From Colwellia sp. MB3u-45 (GTDB lineage: Bacteria > Pseudomonadota > Gammaproteobacteria > Enterobacterales > Alteromonadaceae), in contig NZ_JACGVC010000047.1 of the NCBI RefSeq assembly GCF_014077005.1, positions 248,001 through 312,000 on the forward strand: a stretch of 64,000 nt of DNA, in the 5' to 3' direction. Numbering within the stretch: the stretch's first letter is position 1; each line of letters begins with the position of its first letter. This document shows, in pieces, positions 18,663 through 28,129 of the stretch. Position numbers and translations under genes: made by a program. Under the pieces are notes generated by a model that was not told the origin of the DNA, made no database searches, and saw nothing but the letters and a program-made list of their open reading frames with translations.

Positions 18663-18862
18663 CATGTAGTGACATAGTTAATTTGGCCACCTAACTGGAG
18701 GTGTTATTTTGCACCCCGTCAAACTTAGGTGGCACCATAACAAAAAGAACAAGACCCAATTTCACATCAGAATTCACAGCAGAATTCACAGCAGAATTCA
18801 GACTTGAATGTGCTTAATTAGTTGTTGATAAATTAGTTGTTGATAAAAACTTAAGATTTTAA
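18663..18862 (+). mobile_element. Fossil IS3-family left end with orfA start
   Basis: Remnant of an IS3-type insertion sequence. A TGTAGTGACATAG start near 18665 and 9-bp inverted arms GCCACCTAA/TTAGGTGGC (18686-18694, 18725-18733) precede a dead orfA. From ATA at 18737 (mutated ATG) the frame reads ITKRTRPNFTSEFT, matching the common TKRTRRNFTAEF start of IS3 orfA proteins, then RLECA, a stop (TAA 18815-18817), and LVVDK. The motif AEFT is tripled (12-bp units 18766-18801) and LVVDK doubled (15-bp units 18816-18845), both in frame. No right end or orfB is seen. Confidence 0.6.
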
Positions 18863-19035
18863 AACATTGAAATTGATGTATATCTGATAAGTTTATCAGG
18901 CAAAAAAATGAGTCTAAATGTATTTTGCTGATAAATATGAAGGGTAAATTTAAGAGTAGGTTTTTGAGTAGATAAATCAGTAGTGTGTAACTAGCCGTGT
19001 ATAATTTTTGACTGTAACTATTTGATATGAAAGGA

Positions 19036-19077
19036 TTTTAGAAAACCGCTTGAACTATTAACAACAGATCAAGCGGT
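19036..19077 (-). terminator. rnpB terminator
   Basis: On the minus strand ACCGCTTGA (19077-19069) pairs with TCAAGCGGT (19053-19045) and is followed by TTTTCTAAAA, immediately after the RNase P RNA. Confidence 0.75.
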
Positions 19078-19086
19078 GTCTAAAAT

Positions 19087-19520
19087 TGGTGAGATGACGC
19101 ATAAGCCGGGTTTTGTATCTCTTCCAAGGAAGAGTGACAATCATTCGTCTAGGCTATAAATCGCTCTATAGCTCAAGCAACCTACCCGGTTTCCACGCGA
19201 ACCACGCTTATACTATGAAAACTTGCGTTAACATAGTCATGAAACCCTATTTGGTCTTGCTCCGGGTGGAGTTTACCCTGCAATTACTGTTACCAGCAAT
19301 CCGGTGCGCTCTTACCGCACCCTTTCAGCCTTACCTGTGAAACTTTCGAAAAAGTAACCATCGGCGGTCTTCTCTCTGCTGCACTTGTCGTGGGCTCGCG
19401 CCCCCCAGGCGTTACCTGGCACCCTGTTCATTGGAGCCCGGACTTTCCTCCCCTCTATCTGTTTACCGCTTATTAAAAATAAGCGGTACAACGATAAAGC
19501 AGCGATTGTCTCGTCAACTC
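19087..19520 (-). ncRNA. rnpB: RNase P RNA (M1 RNA, type A)
   Basis: Catalytic RNA of ribonuclease P, which removes 5' leaders from tRNA precursors. On the minus strand I can follow the bacterial type A landmarks: GGGGAGGAAAGTCCGGGCTCC region (CR-I, near 19435-19455), GCCAGGTAACGCC, AAGGGTGCGGTAAGAGCGCACC, GGTAAACTCCACCCGGAGCAA, ACCGGGTAGG and the 3' AACCCGGCTTATG. The 5' end is set by analogy with E. coli at about 19520; a TAGAAT -10 box lies about 10 bases upstream. Roughly 434 nt, longer than the 377 nt of E. coli. Confidence 0.95.
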
Positions 19521-19619
19521 AGGGCGCATTCTACCCGATATATTCACTTAGGTCTAAATTAAATATCGCGGGTATAGATCTGCTGTTATAGTAAGCTAAA
19601 AATGACTTAGGCTTTATTT

Positions 19620-20273
19620 ATGATCGAACTTTGGCATTGCCACAATACACGCTCACTTCGTGTTTTGTGGGCTTTAAAAGAAATGCAGTTTGAATACACC
19701 TTGCACACATTGCCATTCCCACCGCGTTTTTTAGACAAAGCTTATTTACAGACTAATCCTTTAGGCACAGTACCTTTTCTTAAAGATGGCGCTACCACGC
19801 TGACCGAATCAAGTGCTATGTTGTTATACTTAGTAGAGCGTTACTCGCAAACTCAGTTGAGTTTACCCGCAACACACCCAGAATACGGTGCCTACCTAAA
19901 TTGGCTCTTTAGCAGTGATGCTACGCTGACATTTCCACAAACCTTAGTCTTGCGATACAGCCAGTTTGAAAAGCCTGAACGTCAACAGCCACAAGTAGTT
20001 AAAGATTACGCCATTTGGTATTTAGCACGCTTAAAGCGCTTAAATATCCATTTAGAAAACCATCACTATTTGGTCGACAATCGCTTTACCATTGCCGACA
20101 TTAGTGTCGGTTATGCGCTTTATTTAGGTGAACTACTCGGGCTAGCCAAACACTATCAGCCACAAACTCAAGCTTACTTACAAAGGCTTAAAAGCAGAGA
20201 GGGCTTTATAGCGGTAAAAGATATCGGTGAAAAAAACAGTCATTACACCATCAAGCCAATAGACATCACCTAA
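19620..20273 (+). CDS. Glutathione S-transferase family protein
   Basis: 217-residue cytosolic GST. The N-terminal thioredoxin-like domain shows ELWHCHNTRSLRVLWALKE, the cis-proline region LGTVPFL and the glutathione-contacting ESSAMLLYLVERY; the C-terminal helical domain has the N-capping-type NRFTIADISVGYAL. Substrate unknown. It lies downstream of rnpB on the opposite strand and converges with rsmI, separated by 4 bases. ATG at 19620 follows an AGGC-containing leader. Confidence 0.88.
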   Translation: MIELWHCHNTRSLRVLWALKEMQFEYTLHTLPFPPRFLDKAYLQTNPLGTVPFLKDGATTLTESSAMLLYLVERYSQTQLSLPATHPEYGAYLNWLFSSDATLTFPQTLVLRYSQFEKPERQQPQVVKDYAIWYLARLKRLNIHLENHHYLVDNRFTIADISVGYALYLGELLGLAKHYQPQTQAYLQRLKSREGFIAVKDIGEKNSHYTIKPIDIT

Positions 20274-20277
20274 GCCG

Positions 20278-21129
20278 CTACTCTTTCATGGCTAAAGCAT
20301 ATTCATAAAGTGCGTTTTTCTTCACCCCATGAATTTCTGCCGCAATAGCACAAGCTCTTTTTGGCTTCATTTCTGACAGTAGTAACTTCAGTGTTGCCAC
20401 CACATGGGCAGGAATATCATTGGGATCAATTTTTTTCCCTTCGATAATGAGCACCATTTCACCTTTAAGCTGATTAGGATCTGCTTGTAAAAAGCTTAAG
20501 AGATTTTCGGCCGTGTCTGAATGAATGGTTTCAAAGGTTTTGGTTAATTCTCGTGCCATCACCACATAGCGTTCACCGCCAAGGGTTTTAACAATATCTT
20601 CAACGGTATCAATGGCGCGGCGCGGCGCATCATAAAACACCATGGTGCGTGTTTCATTGGCCAATTCATTTAATGTCGATTGTCGCGCACCTGTTTTTGA
20701 GGGTAAAAAACCTTCAAAGGTAAATCTGTCGGTGGGTAAGCCCGCAACAGACAGCGCCGCTATGGCGGCACAAGCGCCTGGAATCGGCGATACCTGAAGC
20801 CCTTGCTGACGGCAATGGCGTACCAAATGAAATCCCGGGTCACTGATCAACGGTGTGCCCGCGTCTGACACTAAGGCAACGCTTTTGCCTTCTTTTAACA
20901 AGGCGGCAATTTGTTCTTGGCGTTGACGCTCGTTATGATCATGCATCGACATCGTTTTATTTTTAATCGCATAAGCGGATAACAAACGTTGGGTATGCCG
21001 AGTATCTTCACAGGCAATAATATCTACCTGTTCGAGTATATCCCGCGCCCGTTGACTAAGATCACCTAGATTGCCGATAGGTGTGGCAACTATATATAAG
21101 GTGCTGGGCTGAATTTGAGAATCCGACAT
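20278..21129 (-). CDS. rsmI: 16S rRNA C1402 ribose 2'-O-methyltransferase
   Basis: RsmI methylates the ribose of C1402 in the ribosomal P site using S-adenosylmethionine. Start set at 21129 (283 residues, MSDSQIQP...) because the family begins just before LYIVATPIGNLGDLS; an in-frame upstream start at 21213 would overlap the divergent lpoA. SAM-binding/tetrapyrrole-methylase motifs EDTRHTQRLL, ALVSDAGTPLISDPG and PGACAAIAAL are visible. As in E. coli (yraL/yraM), it is divergent from lpoA. Confidence 0.94.
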   Translation of the reverse strand: MSDSQIQPSTLYIVATPIGNLGDLSQRARDILEQVDIIACEDTRHTQRLLSAYAIKNKTMSMHDHNERQRQEQIAALLKEGKSVALVSDAGTPLISDPGFHLVRHCRQQGLQVSPIPGACAAIAALSVAGLPTDRFTFEGFLPSKTGARQSTLNELANETRTMVFYDAPRRAIDTVEDIVKTLGGERYVVMARELTKTFETIHSDTAENLLSFLQADPNQLKGEMVLIIEGKKIDPNDIPAHVVATLKLLLSEMKPKRACAIAAEIHGVKKNALYEYALAMKE

Positions 21130-21191
21130 AATAAAATACTTGTGTTGAGACTGAAGAGGATGAAGTTTATTATAAAGCACTATTAAAAAGT

Positions 21192-23072
21192 ATGGATTTA
21201 TTAACTTTGACACTCACTAAATGGTTTTCATCTTATAAAAGTGCTCTTTGTGCGTTGGCAACAGTGGCTATTTTGGCCAGTTGTTCAACAACTAAGCTAA
21301 GTCAACAAACAGAGTCAGCTGAAAAACAAGCTGAAGTTATGCCAGCGCTTGCAACAGATTTAACCACTGAGCAACAGCTTGCACAAGCGACAGCACAAAT
21401 ATCAGCCAACCAGCAGGATGAAGCCCTTAGCTCGTTATTAAACGCCAGTGAGTTATATCTAGCAGAAGCTAAACCCCATAAAGCGCTTTGGTTAGCTAAG
21501 CAACTCAATGGCTTAGTGTCATCATCAACACAGCAATATCGCCTAGCTATCATTGAGGCTAAAAGTTTATTAGCCTTGGCAAGAGTACCTGATGCTTATC
21601 TCGCACTGGAAAACGCAAATAATATTAAAGAAAAAGCGCAACTGACTCATCGCCTTGATTATTTTCAAACATTAACCAAAGTGCAAACACAAAGAAAACT
21701 GCCCATTGCCGCACTAGATGCAAACTTAAGAGCCTTTGCTGAAAGCTCACCGGCAACTGAGTACGATATTGACATTATTTGGCAACAACTTTGTCAGCTA
21801 TCACCTTGGCAGCACCAACAGCTAATTAAAATGTCGCCGCCAAACTTTGAAGGTTGGAGCAAACTGCTTTCTTTTGCCAATCAATTTGGTGATGACGACG
21901 CAAGATTCAAACGCTATTTACGCCAATGGCAACGAGAGTTTAGCAGCCACCCTGCGCAATATATTGTCGCAAGGTTACGACAACAACCACCCACATTAAC
22001 TAACGAATATCAAAACATTGCCATTATTATCCCGCTTTCAGGTAAACAAGAACGCGCCGGCAAAGTAGCACAACAAGGTATACTGGCCGCTTACAATATT
22101 AATAGCGCTAAAACCTTACACTTTATTGATTCAACAACCTTAGATATGACCACGTTAAATGCCAAGCTGACCGAACTAAAAATCGACTATGTTATAGGCC
22201 CGCTACTAAAGGAAAATGTTAACCTCTATTTAGCCCAAACCGAGATAACAACACCGACGTTATTACTTAATTTACCATCAGCAACTAGCTTATTACCTCA
22301 TCAGGTTGCGCTATCAATGCGACCAGAAGATGAAGCGATACAAGCGGCAACTACGCTCAGTCGTCAACATTATCAATACCCTATAATATTAAGCCATCAA
22401 GACAGTGCCAGTCGTCGCATCGCGCAGACCTTCAGCCAACAATGGCAACATATCACGGGTAAGGCACCAGAAATTGTATTTTTTAATAGTGATGCTAAAA
22501 TGCAAAATCAACTTAAGGCCAGCCTTGGCGTTGATCTAAGCCAGCAACGCACAAAAGACCTAAATCGCCATATAAAATATTCCATTCAAAGTGAATTACG
22601 TAACCGTCGAGATATTGATATGATTTATGTCGTGGGTTTGCCGCTAGAAACCAAGCTTTTAAAGCCTTATATTGACGTTAATATCAGCCCTTTTGCTGAT
22701 ATAATTCCGGTCTATGCTAGCTCGCGCAGTCACAGCTCAAAAATAGACAAAAGTGATAATCGTGATTTATCTGGGTTAATATTTACTGAAATGCCTTGGC
22801 AGTTAAAAAGTAAACAACAAAACCAAGTCTTAGCCGCACAAGCAAAAAAACTTTGGCCTAATCGCAGTGACAGCTTGCAAAGCATTTTTGCCATGGGGTT
22901 TGACAGTTTAGCGTTAGTAGACAAAGTTTCTACTATGCAAAATAAAACTTATGTCCGCCATTATGGTCAAACCGGTATATTACAATTGGGCGTTGATAAT
23001 ATTTTGACGCGCAGCCTAATTTGGGGCAAATACAGTCGCAGCAAGGTACAAGAAATTGCTATGGACCAATAA
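21192..23072 (+). CDS. lpoA: PBP1A activator lipoprotein LpoA
   Basis: Outer-membrane lipoprotein (LppC family) that reaches through the periplasm to stimulate PBP1A. 626 residues: signal peptide with lipobox LAS-C31, a helical TPR-like N-terminal domain (about 45-260) and a C-terminal periplasmic-binding-like domain beginning IAIIIPLSGKQERAG near residue 280. It is first of the conserved run lpoA-yraN-diaA-dolP and overlaps yraN by 17 bases. The PBP1b gene mrcB lies 2.5 kb downstream on the other strand. Confidence 0.93.
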   Translation: MDLLTLTLTKWFSSYKSALCALATVAILASCSTTKLSQQTESAEKQAEVMPALATDLTTEQQLAQATAQISANQQDEALSSLLNASELYLAEAKPHKALWLAKQLNGLVSSSTQQYRLAIIEAKSLLALARVPDAYLALENANNIKEKAQLTHRLDYFQTLTKVQTQRKLPIAALDANLRAFAESSPATEYDIDIIWQQLCQLSPWQHQQLIKMSPPNFEGWSKLLSFANQFGDDDARFKRYLRQWQREFSSHPAQYIVARLRQQPPTLTNEYQNIAIIIPLSGKQERAGKVAQQGILAAYNINSAKTLHFIDSTTLDMTTLNAKLTELKIDYVIGPLLKENVNLYLAQTEITTPTLLLNLPSATSLLPHQVALSMRPEDEAIQAATTLSRQHYQYPIILSHQDSASRRIAQTFSQQWQHITGKAPEIVFFNSDAKMQNQLKASLGVDLSQQRTKDLNRHIKYSIQSELRNRRDIDMIYVVGLPLETKLLKPYIDVNISPFADIIPVYASSRSHSSKIDKSDNRDLSGLIFTEMPWQLKSKQQNQVLAAQAKKLWPNRSDSLQSIFAMGFDSLALVDKVSTMQNKTYVRHYGQTGILQLGVDNILTRSLIWGKYSRSKVQEIAMDQ

Positions 23073-23430
23073 AACCAACACAGTAACCACAGGTAAGAAT
23101 AGTGAGCAATTAGCCGCCCACTATTTAAGCCAACAGGGGCTAGTATTACAGACCTGTAATTTTCAAAATCGTCGTGGTGAAATTGATTTAATCATGACCG
23201 AAAATGACGTTTGGGTGTTTGTGGAAGTGAAATATCGCAAAAATAATCACTTTGGTGGCGCTATTGCCGCTGTTTCTGTTAAAAAACAGCAAAAAATTAA
23301 ACAATGTGCGGCATTTTACCTGCAACAGGCCGGATTAAATGAATATAATACCCCTTGCCGATTCGATGTTATTGCGATGCAAGGCGATATTAATAACCCA
23401 GCAATTACTTGGCTTAAAAATGCCTTTTAA
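23056..23430 (+). CDS. yraN: UPF0102 family nuclease-like protein YraN
   Basis: 124-residue protein of the UPF0102 family, with a restriction-endonuclease-like PD-(D/E)xK core: RRGEIDLIM followed by VFVEVKYRK (Asp, Glu and Lys in the expected spacing). Function is unsettled, probably DNA repair or recombination. The start is TTG at 23056 inside the end of lpoA, with AAGG about 9 bases upstream; no ATG is available before the conserved region. Confidence 0.9.
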   Translation: MLWTNKTNTVTTGKNSEQLAAHYLSQQGLVLQTCNFQNRRGEIDLIMTENDVWVFVEVKYRKNNHFGGAIAAVSVKKQQKIKQCAAFYLQQAGLNEYNTPCRFDVIAMQGDINNPAITWLKNAF

Positions 23431-23451
23431 TTAATGCTTTTTAAGCAATGA

Positions 23452-24063
<612 letters not shown>

Positions 24064-24064
24064 T

Positions 24065-24637
24065 ATGTCGATAAAATCAATTGTAAGCATAATCACCCTT
24101 GCTGTGTTACTGCAAGGCTGTGTTGCTGTCGCGGTTGTTGGCGTTGTTGGTGGTGCGAGTATGGCAACTGATAATCGTTCTTTGGGTAATCAAATAGACG
24201 ACCAAAAAATTGAACTCGATGCGTATGCAAAACTCACGCAAATAGACGCGTTAAGTGACAACACCAACCTACAAGTGGTGAGTGTTAATGGCAGTGTGCT
24301 AGTTATTGGACAAGCGCCAAATAGCTATTTGCGCGATCAAGCTATCAAAACCATTAATGGGGTGAATGGTGTTAAGCAACTACATAACCAAATTCGTATT
24401 AGCAACACCATATCTTTTATCACAAAAACTAGTGATGTTTGGCTAACGTCAAAAGTAAAAGCTTCTTTATTTGGTACTGAGAAACTAGACGCCACCAATA
24501 TTAAAGTGATAACAGAAAATGGCGAAGTGTTTTTAATGGGCTTGGTGACTAAAGCACAAGCGACTATGGCGGTAGATATTGCGCGCAATGCGGGTGGTGT
24601 TAACCGAGTATTTAAAATATTTGAATACCTAGATTAG
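24065..24637 (+). CDS. dolP: Outer-membrane lipoprotein DolP (two BON domains)
   Basis: 190-residue lipoprotein (formerly YraP) that supports outer-membrane integrity and the BAM machine. Signal peptide with lipobox LLQG-C19, then two BON domains, roughly 45-115 (ending NGVKQLHNQIRI) and 120-190 (TSKVKASLFGTEKLDATNIKV ending GGVNRVFKIFEYL, in two parts). It follows diaA by one base, so it is probably cotranscribed. Tandem repeats and a terminator follow it. Confidence 0.92.
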   Translation: MSIKSIVSIITLAVLLQGCVAVAVVGVVGGASMATDNRSLGNQIDDQKIELDAYAKLTQIDALSDNTNLQVVSVNGSVLVIGQAPNSYLRDQAIKTINGVNGVKQLHNQIRISNTISFITKTSDVWLTSKVKASLFGTEKLDATNIKVITENGEVFLMGLVTKAQATMAVDIARNAGGVNRVFKIFEYLD

Positions 24638-24695
24638 CGCTTAAATGAACGTCTAAAACACTAATATATTGCAAAAAAGGATGTCTGGGAAGCCT

Positions 24696-24854
24696 GAACA
24701 TCGTCACTCCTTCACATTCATGTGATCGTGACATATCGTTTTTCCTAAACATCGTCACTCTTTCACATCCATGTGATCGTGACATACCGTTCTTCCTGAA
24801 CATCGTCACTCTTTCACATCCATGTGATCGTGACATACCGTTCTTCCTGAACAT
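24696..24854. repeat. Three tandem 51-bp repeats
   Basis: Units at 24696-24746, 24747-24797 and 24798-24848, plus the first 6 bases of a fourth. Copies two and three differ at very few positions. Each unit contains an inner palindrome TCACATCCATGTGA flanked by GTCAC/GTGAC arms. The period is a multiple of three, so on the minus strand it creates a spurious frame of 17-residue repeats. Confidence 0.9.
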
Positions 24855-24855
24855 A

Positions 24856-24883
24856 AAAAAGCAAACCGAATGGTTTGCTTTTT
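24856..24883. terminator. Bidirectional terminator after dolP
   Basis: AAAAAGCAAACC (24856-24867) pairs with GGTTTGCTTTTT (24872-24883) around a GAAT loop. It ends the lpoA-dolP transcript and, in reverse, the opposing hypothetical gene only if that reads through. Confidence 0.85.
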
Positions 24884-24928
24884 ACGTTAAGTTTTTCTTT
24901 GTTTATCGCTTACGAAAAATATTCACCC

Positions 24929-24970
24929 TTAATTCTTAATTCTTAATTCTAAATTCTAAATTCTAAATTA
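24929..24970. repeat. Six tandem heptamers
   Basis: Three TTAATTC units followed by three TAAATT(C/A) units, 24929-24970. It ends three bases before the stop codon of the minus-strand hypothetical gene; a simple repeat likely to vary in copy number between strains. Confidence 0.85.
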
Positions 24971-24973
24971 AGG

Positions 24974-25384
24974 TTAGCCAATGTTTGCAGCTTGGTCATT
25001 AGCCATTAACAACTCACCTTGTAGCCATTGAAATGCCTGTTGCCTTTCAAGATCTAAGCCAGAAAAAATACAACTATTCCACTGTTCGTATACCTGTAAT
25101 AAATTTATTTCTTCAACAATAACTTGGCTGTTAGCTGAATAGTAAACAAAGGCAATGGCTTTTAAGCCCTCATAAAACCCTAGGCATAATCGCGTTTCAT
25201 CATTATAACTATATTCATTAACTCTGTTGATCAGCATGCCAAAGTTACCAAAGATATGCGCTTTAAAAAAAACATCACACTCTTCAATCATTTCAAGTGA
25301 CAATTCAATACCTTCATCGATAATAACTTCAACAATATTTTCAGTAAGCAATGTGAAGTAACCAAAGCTTAATCTATGTTTCAT
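24974..25384 (-). CDS. Hypothetical protein, STAS/SEC14-like pattern
   Basis: 136-residue cytosolic protein. I recognise no named family. Alternating strands and helices (FTLLTENIVEVIIDEGIELSLEM in two parts, then FGNFGMLINRVNEYSYN and VYYSANSQVIVEE) recall the STAS-like/SpoIIAA-like orphan proteins of marine gammaproteobacteria, and a second protein of the same build lies at 35937-36338. AGGAG 6 bases before the ATG strongly supports the start. It is a single gene between two convergent/divergent units. Confidence 0.65.
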   Translation of the reverse strand: MKHRLSFGYFTLLTENIVEVIIDEGIELSLEMIEECDVFFKAHIFGNFGMLINRVNEYSYNDETRLCLGFYEGLKAIAFVYYSANSQVIVEEINLLQVYEQWNSCIFSGLDLERQQAFQWLQGELLMANDQAANIG

Positions 25385-25590
25385 TCTGCTCCTTTTACCT
25401 AGCTACTTTTAACTCCTTTCCTGCTACTTTTTAGCTCTGTTTCTACTGTAGCTTGGTTGCTTAAGTGGCGTTAATTTACAACCACTTTTATACACGACCT
25501 ATTAACCATAGTGCTGAAAACGGGGTTATTCAAACAACAAAATAGCGAAAATTACCCGCTAAAAGCTTAGCAGTTGAATTCACTATAAAA

Positions 25591-27954
25591 CTAAGCGCCA
25601 AATAATTTTTCTAGCCAAGATTTCTGCTTAATATTTTTAGGATCTGCTTCGCACTGTTTGTCATAAATCAGGCCAGTGGTGACGGCAGGCAGTAATTGCG
25701 AATTTTCACAAGTTTGGCTAACCGCCCGACCACTTTTATTATCAAAGCGCACTAATTCAACACTTGCTGGTACTTTAGACTGACGACTAACCGCGCCTGT
25801 TTTCTGCATAAACTCAGCAAATAATACCAGTGCACCACTACTACCGGTTAATTTAGTTGGCTTGTTATCGTCTCGACCTACCCAAGTGGTGACTAAAATT
25901 TCATTGTCATAGCCAACAAACCAACTGTCTCTTAGGTCATTGGTTGTGCCTGTTTTACCCGCTATTTTTTTATCTTTAAGCCGCCACGTTAATGAACTCG
26001 CGGTGCCTGACGTTGTCACTTTATTTAAGGCAAAGTTGAGTAAATAAGCCGCTTGCGTTGAGATAATCGCCTGCTCTAAAGCCTGAAACTGCCATAAGGT
26101 TTCACCACGGGCGCTGACTATCCGCTCAATTGCATGTGACGTTTCACCAACACCATGATTAGCAACAGGTATATAGAGTTGATTTATTTGCATTGGTGAC
26201 ATATTTAATGCCCCAAGCAGCATTGACGGACGAGTAACAATATCATCCTGATAACCCAACAGATGAATGGCTTGAGCAACATTGTCCAAACCCAACGCCA
26301 TACCTAAATTCACCGTGGGGACATTAAGGCTTGATACTAAGGCATCAATTAAATGCACTTGGCCTCGATACTGACCATCGTAATTTTTAGGCCGCCATGC
26401 CTGGCCGTTTTCAGTTGACAAGGTAATCGCTTTATCGGTAATTAAAGTGGCTAAATTAAAGCGTTGATAACGCTCTAACGCCGCAATATATATCGCAGGT
26501 TTAATTAAAGAACCAATAGGTCGCTTAGCATGTAGCGCACGATTAAAACCTGCGTAGCCCGCTTCTTTCCCACCCACTAGTGCACGAACCGCACCGGTTT
26601 TAAAATCAGACACTACCATCGCCACTTGTAGTTCAGCGCCCGACTCTTGCTCTAAACTCGGTAAGGTTTGATCAATACTGGCTTGTAATGCCAGTTGTTG
26701 ATTAATGGCAAAACCGGTAAACACTCTAACGCCAGATTGCTGCTCATATTGGGATAAATGCCGCGCTAATTCGGCTTTGACTAATTGCAGATAGGCGGGG
26801 AATTTTTGCTGTTTTACCCGACGTTTTTTTCTGATCGATAACGGCGACTCGACTGCACGCTCAAACTCGTGTTGGGCAATAATTTCTTGTTGATACATTA
26901 GCCTTAAAACTAGATCTCGACGCTTGATAGTGCGCGCTGGAAAACGCCAAGGATCATAGTAACTAGGCCCTTTGACTTGGCCAATAATCATCGCCATTTG
27001 TTCTAAGTTAAGTGATTGAATTGACTTGCCAAAGTAAAACTCTGCGGCGAGGCCAAAACCATAAATGCCATTAGCATAATGCTGGCCTAAATAGACTTCG
27101 TTAATATAGGCTTCTAATAATTGATCTTTGCTATAGCGATACTCTAATATCAGCGCCATAATAGCTTCATTAGCTTTGCGCCATAAGGTTTTATCGCGCG
27201 TTAAAAACATGTTTTTAACCAGTTGCTGCGTTAAGGTACTGCCGCCTTGCACCGTTCGCCCTGCCTTAAGGTTTTGGTACAGTGCGCGTAAAATACCTAA
27301 GGGTGAAACGCCATGATGAAAATAAAAATCACGATCCTCGATTAACAATAAGGTGTCTAATAATTTTGTTGGCACCGCTTGCAAGGACACCAAAACACGG
27401 TCTTCTTTGCTTTCAGGCAAAATTCTATCCAATAAAAGTGGCTCTAACCTCAGTTGCGAAACCTTTTTATCGTTAAGGTATAAATTTTGCACATGACCGT
27501 TAGCCAGATCTATGGTCATTTTTGTTGCCACTTCCATACCAACGCCAAAATCAAAAGCGCGACGATAAATAATGGCGCGAGTTTTTGATAAGGCAAACTC
27601 GCCAGGGCGTCTAACATCAAAAACTTTTTTATAACGATTAGCGATTAATGACTGCTTTAAGTGAGTCAGGGTTAACTCACTACCTACCTGATAACTTTCT
27701 ATCGTACCATAAACCTGAACAGGCACCTGCCAACGCTGACCTTCAAACTTATCGCGCACTTTACCATCAAGATAAATGCTATAGAGAAATAGTACAAATA
27801 TGGCGATAACAGCTATTTTCACTATCAGCCAAAATGACCAACGAATAACACTTCTTAAGCGGTTATTGCGCATATCCTCTGGTTTTTTTGCGCTATTAGC
27901 TTGGTCACTTTTTGATTTTTTGGTCGCTGTTTGTGCAGTTTTTTTGACTGTCAT
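25591..27954 (-). CDS. mrcB: Penicillin-binding protein 1b
   Basis: Bifunctional class A PBP that polymerises and cross-links peptidoglycan at the inner membrane. 787 residues: basic cytoplasmic tail, transmembrane helix about 38-61, UB2H-like region, GT51 glycosyltransferase (EDRDFYFHHGVSPLGILRA, catalytic Glu, and GGSTLTQQLVKN), then the transpeptidase with SxxK in GSLIKPAIYIAAL, SLN, and KTGTT. The order TM-UB2H-GT51 identifies PBP1b rather than PBP1a. LpoA, the PBP1a partner, is nearby; lpoB is not in the window. Confidence 0.94.
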   Translation of the reverse strand: MTVKKTAQTATKKSKSDQANSAKKPEDMRNNRLRSVIRWSFWLIVKIAVIAIFVLFLYSIYLDGKVRDKFEGQRWQVPVQVYGTIESYQVGSELTLTHLKQSLIANRYKKVFDVRRPGEFALSKTRAIIYRRAFDFGVGMEVATKMTIDLANGHVQNLYLNDKKVSQLRLEPLLLDRILPESKEDRVLVSLQAVPTKLLDTLLLIEDRDFYFHHGVSPLGILRALYQNLKAGRTVQGGSTLTQQLVKNMFLTRDKTLWRKANEAIMALILEYRYSKDQLLEAYINEVYLGQHYANGIYGFGLAAEFYFGKSIQSLNLEQMAMIIGQVKGPSYYDPWRFPARTIKRRDLVLRLMYQQEIIAQHEFERAVESPLSIRKKRRVKQQKFPAYLQLVKAELARHLSQYEQQSGVRVFTGFAINQQLALQASIDQTLPSLEQESGAELQVAMVVSDFKTGAVRALVGGKEAGYAGFNRALHAKRPIGSLIKPAIYIAALERYQRFNLATLITDKAITLSTENGQAWRPKNYDGQYRGQVHLIDALVSSLNVPTVNLGMALGLDNVAQAIHLLGYQDDIVTRPSMLLGALNMSPMQINQLYIPVANHGVGETSHAIERIVSARGETLWQFQALEQAIISTQAAYLLNFALNKVTTSGTASSLTWRLKDKKIAGKTGTTNDLRDSWFVGYDNEILVTTWVGRDDNKPTKLTGSSGALVLFAEFMQKTGAVSRQSKVPASVELVRFDNKSGRAVSQTCENSQLLPAVTTGLIYDKQCEADPKNIKQKSWLEKLFGA

Positions 27955-28129
27955 AGGTTATTAAAAAGCCTCAAGGATATGCGATTAAGCCCTTATAATA
28001 ATCTAGCTAAGACGAGATCCCAAACGATAATTTTTATCGTTTTAAAATAGTACTTAACTGACAAGCATAACGGCGAAATTAACGATATAATTCTGCTTTT
28101 ATCTCACTAACAATGGCTAAAGGTTAACT

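Noticed and set aside
19113-19591. Two plus-strand short frames in this region
   Set aside because: They lie antisense to the RNase P RNA gene, which explains the conservation.
24612-24854. Minus-strand frame of repeated MFRKNGMSRSHGCERVT units
   Set aside because: Product of the 51-bp tandem repeat having a period divisible by three; no ribosome-binding site, overlaps dolP end.
24696-24854. CRISPR array
   Set aside because: Units are contiguous with no unique spacers and no cas genes are present.
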